Part shown: piece by piece, positions 17,896 to 27,388 of the stretch
Position numbering within the stretch: position 1 is the first letter of the stretch
How the letters are laid out: every line of letters begins with the position of its first letter
Assembly (NCBI GenBank): GCA_029287615.1
Contig: JARFQV010000148.1
Span: 1 to 49,945, forward strand
Length of the DNA stretch: 49,945 bases
Direction of reading: 5' to 3'
Origin: Pseudomonadota bacterium
GTDB lineage: Bacteria; Pseudomonadota; Gammaproteobacteria; UBA9214
The notes under the pieces: model-generated
What the model was told of the DNA's origin: nothing
The model's database searches: none
Seen by the model: the letters and a program-made list of their open reading frames with translations, nothing else
Program-made: the position numbers and the translations under genes

Positions 17896-20800
17896 CTATT
17901 TATACACGATTTCCACCCGCCCTTCACCTGCCAGTTCACGAAGACGGTGAATCAGTTCATCGGTCGGATGGACGCGCCAGTCCTTGCCAAGTGCAACCTG
18001 GGCTTGTGCCGTGGCGCCGGTGTAATCAATCCACACCGGACACACACCCTCGCGATACGGGGTCAGTACATCGGCAAGCATGCGGGTAAAACCGTTTGCC
18101 GCAGCACCCGAATCGATGCCGACTACCAGCCGTCTTGCGTAGGTTTCCCGGGCCTGGTTGATATCGTAGATAACCTGTGCAGTCACCTGGTACCCTCCGG
18201 AATAGTCATCGATGCCCAGGCCACCCTCGATGACCAGTATCTTGTCTTTTGCAAGCGATGCCTGAAAGCGCTCATAGGTTTCCGTGAATACCCGGACCTC
18301 CATTCGTGCGCTGCCATCATCCAGGGTGAGAAAGGCCATCTTGCCGCCGCGCTGGGTATTCCTGATACGCAGGGCGATGACCAGTCCGGCCAGGACGACT
18401 GGTTTGTCGTTATTCCCCCTGCGGCCGTTATCAGGCTTGCGCACCCTTTCGGGCATACCGCTGGCCAGTTTGCCGATCCGTCCGCTGGTGATGCTGGCGA
18501 GTTCAGGAAGGTACCGGTTAATCGGGTGACCGGTCAGATAAAGACCGAGTGTTTCCTTTTCACCCGCGAGACGCTGTTCCTCATCCCACTCGGGCAGACA
18601 GGGTTCCCTGGCTGGCTTGACCACGCTCTGGCTGGAACTGCCAAAAAGATCCACCTGGCCGGTGGCATGATCACGTGACTGCTGCTCCGCAAATTTGATT
18701 GCAGTTGGCAGCCGGGCCATCTCGGAGGCACGGTTATCGCCTACCGAATCAAGGACACCGGCACGGATCATCGCCTCGAGTACGCGCCGATTGAATTTAC
18801 GCAGATCCACCCGCCGGCAGAGCTGATAGATATCCTCGAACGGACCATCCTTGTCCCGTTCCTCGAGCATACCTTCAATGGCGGCCAGGCCTACCCCCTT
18901 GATGGCGCCCAATCCGTACACTACCGTATCGTCACCACGGACGGTGAACGGGAAAAGCGATATGTTGATATCGGGCGGAACCAGCTTGAGGCCGATATCC
19001 CGGCATTCATCGATCAGGCGGACGATCTTGTCGGTATTGTCCATATCCGCGGACAGAACCGCGGCCATGAAGGCCGCCGGGTAATGTGCCTTCAGCCAGG
19101 CGGTCTGGTAGGAGAGCAAGGCATAGGCGGCCGAATGGGATTTGTTGAATCCATAGCCCGCAAATTTTTCCATCAGATCGAAGATATAGGTCGCAGTGTC
19201 TTCCTCTACGCCCTGTTTAGCGGTGCCTTCCATGAAGATGGTGCGCTGCTTGGCCATTTCCTCCGGTTTTTTCTTGCCCATGGCGCGGCGCAGCAGGTCG
19301 GCACCTCCCAGGGTATAGCCGGCCAGTACCTGGGCAATCTGCATGACCTGTTCCTGGTAGAGGATGACACCATAGGTCGGTTTGAGAATGGGCTCCAGTG
19401 CCGGATGGGGATACTCTACCCTGGCCTGGCCATGCTTGCGCAGGATAAAGTCATCGACCATTCCCGATTGCAGCGGTCCGGGCCGGAACAGTGCGACCAG
19501 GGCGACAATATCTTCGAAACTGTCCGGTTGCAGGCGCCGGATCAGATCCTTCATTCCGGAGGACTCCAGCTGGAAGACAGCGGTCGTGGTGCAGGCCTTG
19601 AGCAGGTCAAAGGTTTTCGGGTCACCCAGCGGGATCGAATCAATGCAAACCGGTTCCTTACCCGCCTCCGCTTTTTGCGCATTGACCGTTTTCACCGCCC
19701 GGTCGATGATCGTGAGGGTGCGCAGGCCCAGAAAATCGAATTTCACCAGGCCAACTGCCTCGACGTCGTCCTTGTCGAACTGGCTGACGATACTGGTGGA
19801 TCCCTGCTCGCAATAGAGCGGGGTGAAATCGGTGAGTCTGGACGGTGCGATTACCACGCCACCGGCATGCTTGCCGGCATTGCGGGCCAGACCTTCCAGG
19901 TTTCTGGCAAGGTCGATAACGGCGTGCACCTCCTCATCCTGTTCATAGAGTTCCCGCAGCGGCGGTTCCTGTTCAAGCGCCTTGTCCAGCGTAATACCGA
20001 TCTCGAACGGGATCAGTTTGGCGATGCGATCCACGAATCCGTAGGGATGACCCAGTACCCTGCCGACATCGCGCACCACCGCCTTCGCAGCCATGGAACC
20101 ATAGGTGATGATCTGTGAAACCTTTTCCCGCCCGTAGCGCTCCGCCACATACTCGATGACACGGTCTCTTCCATCCATGCAAAAGTCGATATCGAAATCC
20201 GGCATGGATACCCGCTCGGGATTCAGGAATCGCTCGAAAAGCAATTCATACCGTATGGGATCGAGGTCCGTTATCATCAATGCATAGGCCACCAGTGAGC
20301 CCGCACCGGATCCGCGCCCGGGACCCACCGGTATATCGTTTTCCTTTGCCCATTTGATGAAATCGGAGACGATGAGAAAGTAACCGGGAAATCCCATCGA
20401 GATAATGACATCCAGCTCTGTTTCCAGTCGCTCCTCATAGACCGGCCGCCGGGAGGGATCCTCGATCACATAAGGCAGGGATTCGAGCCGCCGCTCCAGC
20501 CCCTCTCGGGAAACCTTGCGCAGATATTCCTCTATGCTGATCTTGTCGGGTAGCGGAAAGTCCGGCAGGTAATTACTGCCGAGTGACAGTTCCAGATTAC
20601 AGCGCCTGGCGATCTCGACGGTATTCTCGAGTGCCTCCGGGATATCACTGAACAGGGCCTGCATCTCTTCCGGTGTGCGCAGGTACTGCTGGTCGGTATA
20701 TCGCCTCGGACGCCGCGGATCATCCAGGGTGCGGCCCTCGTTGATGCATACGCGTGCCTCATGGGCATCGAAGCCGTCTGGGGTGAGGAAATGTACCGCA

Positions 20801-21396
20801 TTGGTTGCCACTACCGGCACATCACAGGACAGTGCAAGATCGACAGCCGCATGCAGGTATTCTTCTTCGCCGGCCTGTCCTGTGCGCTGCAGTTCCAGGT
20901 AGAAGCTGTCCGGGAACAGCGCACACCATGTCTCCAGCCGTTTGCGGGCCGCGTCGGTCTTTCCTGCCAGCAGCAGCTGTCCGATGTCACCTGACTTGCC
21001 ACCCGAAAGGGCAATCAGACCGTTCGTCATACCCTCCAGCCACTCGAAATCCAGCATGGGAATCCCGCGATGTTGACCATGGGTATAGGTACGCGAAACC
21101 AGACGGGTCAGGTTAAGGTAGCCTTGATGGTCCTTGCAAAGAAGCACAAGACGACCGGCCTGTTTTTCATCATCGTGGTTACGGATCCAGAGATCGACGC
21201 CAATGACGGGTTTCAGGCCCCTGGCCATCGCGGCACGGTAGAACTTCACCATGGCAAAGAGGTTGCTCTGGTCCGTCACTGCGACAGCCGGCATGCCCAG
21301 CTCTGCGACTGCATCCACCAGCGGCTTGATACGGACGGTACCGTCAACCAGCGAATACTCGGTGTGCAGGTGCAGATGGATGAAGCCGGGATTCAT
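17896..21396 (-). CDS. dnaE: DNA polymerase III subunit alpha
   Basis: 1166 residues from the ATG at 21396 (E. coli 1160), preceded by GGAAA 8 bases upstream; a GTG at 21423 would add nine residues without homology. It is the replicative polymerase catalytic subunit. The N-terminal PHP domain begins [15 protein letters not shown]. The palm carries [16 protein letters not shown] and the catalytic [19 protein letters not shown] near residue 400. The fingers region includes [29 protein letters not shown] (here [15 protein letters not shown]). Helix-hairpin-helix and OB-fold ([34 protein letters not shown]-type) segments follow near residues 830-1060. An AT-rich stretch at 21455-21502 probably carries its promoter. 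In most relatives rnhB directly precedes dnaE; here a diguanylate cyclase gene lies between them. Confidence 0.98.
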   Translation of the reverse strand: MNPGFIHLHLHTEYSLVDGTVRIKPLVDAVAELGMPAVAVTDQSNLFAMVKFYRAAMARGLKPVIGVDLWIRNHDDEKQAGRLVLLCKDHQGYLNLTRLVSRTYTHGQHRGIPMLDFEWLEGMTNGLIALSGGKSGDIGQLLLAGKTDAARKRLETWCALFPDSFYLELQRTGQAGEEEYLHAAVDLALSCDVPVVATNAVHFLTPDGFDAHEARVCINEGRTLDDPRRPRRYTDQQYLRTPEEMQALFSDIPEALENTVEIARRCNLELSLGSNYLPDFPLPDKISIEEYLRKVSREGLERRLESLPYVIEDPSRRPVYEERLETELDVIISMGFPGYFLIVSDFIKWAKENDIPVGPGRGSGAGSLVAYALMITDLDPIRYELLFERFLNPERVSMPDFDIDFCMDGRDRVIEYVAERYGREKVSQIITYGSMAAKAVVRDVGRVLGHPYGFVDRIAKLIPFEIGITLDKALEQEPPLRELYEQDEEVHAVIDLARNLEGLARNAGKHAGGVVIAPSRLTDFTPLYCEQGSTSIVSQFDKDDVEAVGLVKFDFLGLRTLTIIDRAVKTVNAQKAEAGKEPVCIDSIPLGDPKTFDLLKACTTTAVFQLESSGMKDLIRRLQPDSFEDIVALVALFRPGPLQSGMVDDFILRKHGQARVEYPHPALEPILKPTYGVILYQEQVMQIAQVLAGYTLGGADLLRRAMGKKKPEEMAKQRTIFMEGTAKQGVEEDTATYIFDLMEKFAGYGFNKSHSAAYALLSYQTAWLKAHYPAAFMAAVLSADMDNTDKIVRLIDECRDIGLKLVPPDINISLFPFTVRGDDTVVYGLGAIKGVGLAAIEGMLEERDKDGPFEDIYQLCRRVDLRKFNRRVLEAMIRAGVLDSVGDNRASEMARLPTAIKFAEQQSRDHATGQVDLFGSSSQSVVKPAREPCLPEWDEEQRLAGEKETLGLYLTGHPINRYLPELASITSGRIGKLASGMPERVRKPDNGRRGNNDKPVVLAGLVIALRIRNTQRGGKMAFLTLDDGSARMEVRVFTETYERFQASLAKDKILVIEGGLGIDDYSGGYQVTAQVIYDINQARETYARRLVVGIDSGAAANGFTRMLADVLTPYREGVCPVWIDYTGATAQAQVALGKDWRVHPTDELIHRLRELAGEGRVEIVYK

Positions 21397-21915
21397 GCCT
21401 AAAGTTTCCGCATTTGTCTGCACGGATTCAAGTCCGCGAGTGGACAGAGAAAATACATTAGTTATTATTTATATATCATTGTTATTAATATATATTTTAA
21501 TTACCACAGCCCGATCCAGTCGGTCTTTCCCTGAACAGCCTGTCCATGGTCCGGCCTTTTCATCGACAGAGTACGTTGACGGTGGCGGATAGATCGCTTC
21601 CTGTCTCCAACACCGGCAAACGCGAGAGGCACAAGCGGTTCAAGCCAGACCGGGCCGCCGCCGATGATATTCCATGAATTCTGTCATGGACAGTGATAGC
21701 AGGCCAGCAACGTACCTGTGAACTCTTGACGACAGGTAACCGGAACAGTCGCCCTATCACGCAGAATTGCCCTTGTTCGTTGACAGAAAGTGAAATACTT
21801 CCCGGGCCAACGGTAGTAGCCGAGACTTCATACTTTCGAAAAAACACTTGAAACCAGTGCCCAGTACCATTCCTGTAGAGACATGGTAATGGTCCGTGCT
21901 GGAGATGAATAAGAA
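21397..21915. other. Divergent dnaE / diguanylate cyclase control region (519 bases)
   Basis: No gene seen on either strand. A strongly AT-rich patch at 21455-21502 upstream of dnaE suggests its promoter. Nearer the plus-strand gene there is a perfect inverted repeat TCCATGA-ATTCTG-TCATGGA (21671-21690) that could be an operator. Several TTGAC-type hexamers occur (21726, 21780) but none has a good -10 partner at proper spacing. Confidence 0.5.
21671..21690. repeat. Perfect inverted repeat upstream of the diguanylate cyclase gene
   Basis: TCCATGA and TCATGGA, 7-base arms with a 6-base centre, about 225 bases before the gene start. A second small palindrome CTGTC-ATG-GACAG (21681-21693) overlaps it. 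Possible operator; unproven. Confidence 0.4.
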
Positions 21916-23022
21916 ATGGAAATAGATGATCGACTGCTGGACAAAAACAGCATTCAGCAGGACGAGCTCAGAGGCTTTTCACGCAGTATGGCTGAACTGG
22001 AATGGCTGTTACTGATTCTGGTGCTAATGTATTTCATGATTCCGGGCAATACGGTCACGGAAAATCTCGGCACGATCATTGCCATTACCACCTATGCTGT
22101 GTTTATCCTTGCCTTCCGTTATCTGAATTTCTACAGAAAGGAAAGCCGCTGGAAACTGGCGGTACAGACCTGGGTGATGATCATCTTCATTACCTATGTT
22201 CTCTGGAATACCGGGAAGATCGACAGTCCCCTGCTCAACCTCTATTTACTGGTGATTATTGCCTCTGCACTGACACTGGGCAAGATGATGACCATACTCG
22301 AGGTCCTCCTGATCACCAGTTGCTATCTGTATATGGGCTATCTCGAACACTCCGACCATATCTTTTCCTTTCAGACATTCAGTATTGTCATGAGCAGTTT
22401 TGTACCCTTTTTACTCGTGGCCTACATCACTACCATGCTTGCCGCAGACATGCACTTTTCACGGGCAAGGATTACCCGCCTGTCCTTGACAGACGATCTG
22501 ACCGGCCTGCTTAATATGCGTGCCTTCAACGATATTCTCAACAGGGAAATCAACAAGACTACAAGATATGCCAGTTCCTTCTCCGTGATGATGATCGATG
22601 TAGACGGTCTCAAGTCTGTCAACGACCGTTTCGGTCACACGACGGGAAGCCGCCTCGTCAAGACGGTTGGTGATACCATCAGCAGCTGCCTGAGATCTAC
22701 GGATGTACTGGCCCGCTATGGTGGTGACGAATTCATTGCATTGCTGTCTGAAATCGATATGGCCGGCTCCTATGAGGTCGCCGAACGGATCAGGTCAGCG
22801 ATACAGAACACCTCGTTTGATATGCAGGGTCAATCAGTTTCCACGACGGCCAGTATCGGTGTTGCCTGCTATCCGTACGGAGACATGAATGCCCGCAATA
22901 TTCTGGAAAATTCGGATGCGGCACTCTACCAGAGTAAAAACAGCGGGAAAAACCGGATTACCTTTCATGGCTACAAGGACGAGTATCCCCCGGGCGTCTA
23001 TCCGCAAAAGATTCCTGCCTGA
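21916..23022 (+). CDS. Membrane diguanylate cyclase (GGDEF)
   Basis: 368 residues. The N-terminal half (about residues 28-178) contains five or six hydrophobic helices, forming a membrane sensor of unassigned type. The C-terminal GGDEF domain begins at LTDDLTGLLNMRAF (191-204). The catalytic motif is an intact RYGGDEF with GGDEF at 269-273, metal ligand region MIDVDGLKSVND (D228/D230) and the product-inhibition I-site R260-S-T-D263 five residues before GGDEF. It is therefore predicted to make cyclic di-GMP and to be feedback-inhibited. GGAG lies 11 bases before the ATG. It converges on rnhB with a 12-base gap and interrupts the usual rnhB-dnaE adjacency. The input signal is unknown. Confidence 0.92.
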   Translation: MEIDDRLLDKNSIQQDELRGFSRSMAELEWLLLILVLMYFMIPGNTVTENLGTIIAITTYAVFILAFRYLNFYRKESRWKLAVQTWVMIIFITYVLWNTGKIDSPLLNLYLLVIIASALTLGKMMTILEVLLITSCYLYMGYLEHSDHIFSFQTFSIVMSSFVPFLLVAYITTMLAADMHFSRARITRLSLTDDLTGLLNMRAFNDILNREINKTTRYASSFSVMMIDVDGLKSVNDRFGHTTGSRLVKTVGDTISSCLRSTDVLARYGGDEFIALLSEIDMAGSYEVAERIRSAIQNTSFDMQGQSVSTTASIGVACYPYGDMNARNILENSDAALYQSKNSGKNRITFHGYKDEYPPGVYPQKIPA

Positions 23023-23034
23023 TCCCGCCTCTGG

Positions 23035-23628
23035 TTATTCCAGCAGTTTCCTGACCGGTGCATAGGATCGCCGGTGTATTGGCGTAACGCCCAGCCTCTG
23101 CAAGGCCTCCCGGTGTTCCTTGCTGGGATAACCCTTGTGCCTGGCGAGACCGTATCCCGGATAAACCGCTTCCATTTCGATCATTTCCCGGTCCCTTGTC
23201 ACCTTGGCGAGTATGGATGCAGCGCTGATGGCCGGAATCCTGCTGTCCCCCTTTACAATGGCTTCGGCTGTACAGGGCAGTTCCGGACAACGATTGCCAT
23301 CCACGAGTACATGCCTTGCCGCCGGTCTCAGGGCGATAACCGCTCGCTGCATGGCCAGCATGCTTGCCTGGAGGATATTGAACCTGTCGATTTCCTCAAC
23401 TTCTGCCCGACCTACCGCAAAGGCAAGCGCATTCATCCGGATCAGATCCGCAAGTTCTTCCCGGCGCCTTTCGGTGAGCACCTTGGAGTCCGCCAGTCCT
23501 TCTACCGGACGAGCTGGATCTAGGATAACTGCAGCGGCAATCACCGGTCCGGCTAATGGACCACGTCCAACCTCATCCACACCGGCAATCATATCTGCAG
23601 GGTCTTCCCCGCTCCCGTTTCGATTCAT
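23035..23628 (-). CDS. rnhB: Ribonuclease HII
   Basis: 197 residues; removes ribonucleotides from RNA-DNA hybrids. The catalytic acidic motif [16 protein letters not shown] gives the first Asp-Glu pair. [15 protein letters not shown], the VLVDGNRC aspartate and the [24 protein letters not shown] segment with the fourth acidic residue follow. The C-terminal [19 protein letters not shown] motif is intact. Its ATG overlaps the lpxB stop by four bases (ATGA), so the two genes are translationally coupled, as in most relatives. Confidence 0.97.
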   Translation of the reverse strand: MNRNGSGEDPADMIAGVDEVGRGPLAGPVIAAAVILDPARPVEGLADSKVLTERRREELADLIRMNALAFAVGRAEVEEIDRFNILQASMLAMQRAVIALRPAARHVLVDGNRCPELPCTAEAIVKGDSRIPAISAASILAKVTRDREMIEMEAVYPGYGLARHKGYPSKEHREALQRLGVTPIHRRSYAPVRKLLE

Positions 23629-24797
23629 CTTCCTGCCATCTCCAGTATGATGTCTGCTGCGGTTGTATGGGCATTGCGACGCAATGACCGGTGGATGTCG
23701 GAGAAGATACTCTCCAGTTTCTTGTTATGTGCCGGATTCTCCAGCACCTCGAGCAGTGCCTGTCCCAGCGATTCTGCGGTCGCTTCATTCTGGATCAATT
23801 CGGGTACCACGGATCTGCCGGCAAGCAGGTTCGGCAGGGAATAATACGGTACTCTCGCCAGGCGGCTGATGATTGCATGGCTGAGCGATGACATCCGGTA
23901 TGCGACGACCATGGGTCGCCTGAGCAGCAAGGCCTCCAGTGTTGCCGTCCCCGAGGCGGTCAGCACGGCATCGGCTGCGGCCATGGCTTCCAGCGGTCGA
24001 CCGCTAAGCACCTTGACCTGAAGATAGGGCGCCTCGCGACCCAGGGCTTCGGTGAATATTTTCCTGCATGCTTCATTTGCCATCGGGGCGACAAACTTGA
24101 GACTGGAATTGCGCTTATGGCACCAGTCGGCAGCGGCAGTAAAACAGCCGGAAAGCCTTTTCACCTCGCTGATCCGGCTACCCGGCAGCAGTGCCACAAT
24201 CGGGTCGTCTTCGCAATATCCCAGCAGTCTGCGCACACTTTTTCTGTCGATGGTGTCGCTGATGGCATCTGCAAACGGATGGCCAATGTATTCCACCGGC
24301 ACATTGTGTTTGCGGTAGAACTTCCGCTCGAAGGGAAACAGCACCAGCATCCTGTCGACGCTTTGCCCGATACGGCGCACACGCCACTGGCGCCAGGCCC
24401 AGACGGACGGGCTGACATAATGAACCGTCCTGATACCCCGTCGTTTCAGTTTCTTCTCCAGACCGAGATTGAAATCCGGAGCATCGACACCGATGAAGAT
24501 ATCCGGGGGATTGGCAGAGAAGTGATGGTACAGTTCGCGACGTATCCTTAGCAGGGATGGAAGACGGTTGAGCACCTCGGTGAGGCCCATTACGGAAAGT
24601 TGTTCCATGGGGTACAGGGAATAGCACCCGGCTCTCTCCATTTTCGGACCACCAATACCCTCGATTAGCGCATCGGGTATTTGTGAACGGATTGCCCCGA
24701 GCAATCCGGCCGCCAGCCTGTCCCCGGAAGGTTCTCCTGCAACAATTCCGATATGAAGCGGGTGGGTACCGGTATCGCTCACCGGATCTTGCTCCAC
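23625..24797 (-). CDS. lpxB: Lipid-A-disaccharide synthase
   Basis: 390 residues from a GTG at 24797. LpxB (glycosyltransferase family 19) joins UDP-2,3-diacylglucosamine and lipid X to make the lipid A disaccharide at the inner membrane. [16 protein letters not shown] at the N-terminus, [11 protein letters not shown], the [38 protein letters not shown] block, [23 protein letters not shown] and the C-terminal [23 protein letters not shown] donor-site region are intact. lpxA normally precedes it directly; here about 4.3 kb of accessory genes intervene, and no strong Shine-Dalgarno sequence is seen before the GTG, so its expression signals may be unusual. Confidence 0.96.
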   Translation of the reverse strand: MEQDPVSDTGTHPLHIGIVAGEPSGDRLAAGLLGAIRSQIPDALIEGIGGPKMERAGCYSLYPMEQLSVMGLTEVLNRLPSLLRIRRELYHHFSANPPDIFIGVDAPDFNLGLEKKLKRRGIRTVHYVSPSVWAWRQWRVRRIGQSVDRMLVLFPFERKFYRKHNVPVEYIGHPFADAISDTIDRKSVRRLLGYCEDDPIVALLPGSRISEVKRLSGCFTAAADWCHKRNSSLKFVAPMANEACRKIFTEALGREAPYLQVKVLSGRPLEAMAAADAVLTASGTATLEALLLRRPMVVAYRMSSLSHAIISRLARVPYYSLPNLLAGRSVVPELIQNEATAESLGQALLEVLENPAHNKKLESIFSDIHRSLRRNAHTTAADIILEMAGR

Positions 24798-24823
24798 TTA
24801 ATAAAAACATCCATTTATTTGCT

Positions 24824-25057
24824 TTATTTTCCTGGTGATCCAAAATTTGCATCCGCCGGAACCCGTGCACACACGATGGTTATCCAGCCTGAATTGTATC
24901 GGCAAATCAGCGATACACCTGCCACCACCACGAAGGCATGAAGATGAAGCCAACCGCGAAACAGTAATAATCCGCTGACCCAGGCAAGGAACAACAAAGG
25001 CTGCCGGACATAGGCCAGGTGTTTCAGAATTACAAGCCACCACTCCTGTACAAGCAC
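24824..25057 (-). CDS. Small hydrophobic protein, unrecognised (tentative)
   Basis: A 77-residue frame from a GTG that begins two bases after the stop of the serine hydrolase. Residues about 20-52 (FLAWVSGLLLFRGWLHLHAF and a following VVVAGVSL segment) could form two membrane helices; the start is rich in Trp and Leu. I do not recognise a family. The spacing suggests coupling to the hydrolase, but no Shine-Dalgarno sequence is clear and an alternative overlapping frame exists, so this may be non-coding sequence between the hydrolase and lpxB. Confidence 0.3.
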   Translation of the reverse strand: MLVQEWWLVILKHLAYVRQPLLFLAWVSGLLLFRGWLHLHAFVVVAGVSLICRYNSGWITIVCARVPADANFGSPGK

Positions 25058-25070
25058 TTTCAGAAAGTGC
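25054..25070. repeat. Near-perfect palindrome at the stop of the serine hydrolase gene
   Basis: GCACTTTC-A-GAAAGTGC, 8-base arms around one base. It overlaps the hydrolase stop codon and the possible start of the small ORF that follows. It could be a protein-binding site or part of a transcript hairpin; there is no T-run for a terminator. Confidence 0.5.
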
Positions 25071-26331
25071 GACCGCGTAGTAACCGCGGATCCTCCCTCA
25101 CGCGCAGAACCCTGATGATGCGCAGCGCACGATCACGGGTGTCAAAGAACTTGTCCAGTTCAGCATTCACCGCCCAGTCCTGCAGGAACACCACCGAGGC
25201 ACCCGTTTTCATATCACTGTATCCAAGCTGACCGAAGGAACCACTGGAGTAAAGGATGTCTTCCTCCTTTCCCATGTAGTAGGTCTGTGAACCATAGGTA
25301 ATGCCCTTACCCAGGAGAGCCCCGATTTCATTCTCGCTGAACTTGGTCTTGCCTGTGTCCGTGGCCGAGGCATAGAAGCTCCCGGGCGCCTTGCCCTCGG
25401 CGATCCACTGATGGAACAGGGCGTAGTCCCGTGCCGAAATGCTGATACCATAGCTGGGCGAAGTGGTGCCATCACTGGTCAGCGCTATAGAGCCATCGTA
25501 ATTGGCACCAAAGGCATCAAACAATTCGGACAATAATTGCGGATATTTCTTTCCCGTCACCTGCTCCGCCAGCAGGGCCAGGGTGTCAGTATTCTTGTCG
25601 GTATAATTATAGACCTCACCGGGTTCTGCCACTGCAGGCGTGTTTTTGATTGCCGCGCGATGTCCCTTGGTTTTGCCTGATTGCAGACCAATCTCGACCT
25701 CCCAGAGCTGCCCCGGAGCGCCGGGTGTATGCAGATCCAGCAGCGTCGGCAGACCACTGGTCATATCCAGTACTTGCTGCACGGTCGCGGCGCCGATGTC
25801 CGTGCCCTTGAAGTCCTCAAGATAGGTTTCTACGGTAACATTGGGGTCCAGCAGGCCCTGGTCAACCAGCTGATTGGTAATGACACCGGCAAAGGTCTTG
25901 GAGGCGGACTGGAGGAGATTGGTATCTTCCACATTGAAACCATTGTCGTAGAACTCGGCCAGAATCTTGTTGTCTTTCATCACCACAAAGCCCTTGACCT
26001 GGGTAGCCTGCAGGGATTCGATGAAACTCTGACCATCCTTGAATTCTGCGTTCAGATCAAAAGGTTCACCCGCTTCAAGAATGGCGGGTTTGCTGGAACG
26101 CCTGATCTGTGCGGTGCCATGCAGGCCATAGTCGTCCCAGTGGGCGCTGACATACTTGCCATAGGGCCAGAACTGCATGTTCCCGGGTGTGATCTCATCC
26201 AGCGTGAACGGCTTGTAAAAATCCTGCACATCGAAACCGGATCCGAATGCCGATGGCGTGTCGGCAAGAACCGGCCGGCTGACAAAAAGGCATGCCGTGA
26301 TTGCGACAATCCCTGATAAGCGGTTTTTCAT
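25060..26331 (-). CDS. Exported serine hydrolase, class C beta-lactamase / NylB-like fold
   Basis: 423 residues from the ATG at 26331, which has GGTGA upstream and gives a signal peptide (cleavage likely after VLA, residue 23); upstream in-frame starts would bury the signal. The SxxK motif is S142-A-S-K145 (QSASKTF), giving nucleophile and general base of the beta-lactamase/penicillin-binding/esterase superfamily. The second motif, expected as YxN, reads Y243-T-D245 within YNYTDKN, so the Asn is replaced by Asp. The DMTSGLPTLLDL and FGQLGYSDMKTGASVVFLQD segments fit 6-aminohexanoate-dimer hydrolase-like or esterase-like members rather than true beta-lactamases. The substrate is unknown. It is downstream of sodC on the same strand with about 140 bases between. 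Confidence 0.8.
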   Translation of the reverse strand: MKNRLSGIVAITACLFVSRPVLADTPSAFGSGFDVQDFYKPFTLDEITPGNMQFWPYGKYVSAHWDDYGLHGTAQIRRSSKPAILEAGEPFDLNAEFKDGQSFIESLQATQVKGFVVMKDNKILAEFYDNGFNVEDTNLLQSASKTFAGVITNQLVDQGLLDPNVTVETYLEDFKGTDIGAATVQQVLDMTSGLPTLLDLHTPGAPGQLWEVEIGLQSGKTKGHRAAIKNTPAVAEPGEVYNYTDKNTDTLALLAEQVTGKKYPQLLSELFDAFGANYDGSIALTSDGTTSPSYGISISARDYALFHQWIAEGKAPGSFYASATDTGKTKFSENEIGALLGKGITYGSQTYYMGKEEDILYSSGSFGQLGYSDMKTGASVVFLQDWAVNAELDKFFDTRDRALRIIRVLRVREDPRLLRGRTF

Positions 26332-26473
26332 TATTTCACCATTTGCATTCGTAATTGATCGGAATGGCATGATACAGATTCTGTTGTTCCTGTCTGTCCA
26401 GTGCAACCCCTGGAAGCCGAGATACACAACGGCGACCCGGAGGCCGCCGCTGATCGTAGTCCCAATTGGTCGG

Positions 26474-27037
26474 TTACTTTGTTCGCAATATGCCACAGGC
26501 GGCTCTTGATCCACCAGCACACCCGGCCTCTACACCATCCGGACAATAGGTATCGGGGAAATCATGAATAATGATCGAGCTTCCATCAGCGTCGAACAGG
26601 CTGAGTGGTCCGGGCGATAAGGTGATACGGGTTGTAGTGGTATGCAATGCGCCATTACCACCTGCATTGACTTCAATGTTAACAAGATCTCCTGAATGAA
26701 AGGGATGATTCCCATCTGGACTAGGATTTGAATCTGGCCCGGGATCGAAATGCCCGCCTGCTGCACCACATGGTTCGCATGCTCCCGTCTCATGAATATG
26801 AACAGCATGCTTTCCTGGGCTCAATCCCCTCACATTGATGGTTATATCAACCATCTTTACCCCTTCATCCGAGAAACGCTCTTTTAGTTTCGCAGTGCCC
26901 TGAACATTCACGTCAGAGCAGCCCTGTATATCAGCAATTGCCCGAACAGGACCCGCAGTTGCGCTATTCACCCACAGGATCGGGGCCATGCTGCCCAGAA
27001 ACAGTTTGATTACAAATGTATGAATCTTGTTCCGCAT
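26474..27037 (-). CDS. sodC: Periplasmic Cu/Zn superoxide dismutase
   Basis: 187 residues, ATG with an excellent AGGAG 8 bases upstream. The signal peptide (MRNKIHTFVIKLFLGSMAPILWVNSATA, cleavage near residue 28) exports it. It dismutates superoxide in the periplasm. Copper ligands are H80, H82 and H158, the bridging histidine is H96 (GGHFDP), and further zinc ligands lie in HPFHSGDL (H111/H114, D117). The conserved disulfide cysteines are C87 and C181, and the terminus GGSRAACGIL matches the GG-R-ACG family signature with the active-site arginine. Three extra cysteines (C90, C165, C173) may form a second disulfide. It belongs to the block separating lpxA from lpxB. Confidence 0.94.
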   Translation of the reverse strand: MRNKIHTFVIKLFLGSMAPILWVNSATAGPVRAIADIQGCSDVNVQGTAKLKERFSDEGVKMVDITINVRGLSPGKHAVHIHETGACEPCGAAGGHFDPGPDSNPSPDGNHPFHSGDLVNIEVNAGGNGALHTTTTRITLSPGPLSLFDADGSSIIIHDFPDTYCPDGVEAGCAGGSRAACGILRTK

Positions 27038-27388
27038 CAGTTTTCTCCTCTCAGAGCAGACCGGCTGGGTCGTACTTCAAGTGTAGAAGAAATGGAAAAT
27101 AATGCTGGAAATTTGACGAAATTTGCTGCGAGCAAGATGAGGCCAAGGAATCCCGTCCCGAATTCAGCCAGGGAACGGCCGTTTCCAATAGTTACAAGAA
27201 TGAAAAAAGGCACATTTTATGGACGGTTACTATTCGGAAGCGGGCATCCAGGCGAATCACCCGGTGATTCGCCATTGAATAGCACACCCGCAGACATACC
27301 GTTCACGGACGCCTCGCGAAGGGCAAAGTTGCAGTCTGTCCCGGATTTCAGTTTTGCAGCCATTGCTCATTTTCGAGAGTCCGATTAT
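27038..27388. other. sodC-antiporter intergenic region (351 bases)
   Basis: I see no credible gene. It contains the purine-rich ribosome-binding site of sodC, a moderately AT-rich stretch upstream that probably carries the sodC promoter, and a perfect hairpin (27251-27273) but no T-run, so no clear terminator for the antiporter gene. Confidence 0.5.
27251..27273. repeat. Perfect hairpin between antiporter and sodC genes
   Basis: GGCGAATCA-CCCGG-TGATTCGCC: 9-base arms, 5-base loop. It lies about 115 bases after the antiporter stop and over 200 bases before sodC on the minus strand. It is not followed by T residues on either strand, so it is a stem-loop or binding site rather than a classical terminator. 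Confidence 0.55.

Noticed and set aside
19084-20118. A 344-codon open frame antisense to dnaE
   Set aside because: Lies entirely inside intact dnaE; composition is shadow-like (rich in Gln/Asp/Arg) and there is no ribosome-binding site.
24798-25043. An 81-codon minus frame ending directly before lpxB
   Set aside because: Cysteine/arginine-rich shadow composition; the overlapping 77-codon hydrophobic frame is more protein-like and better placed after the hydrolase stop.
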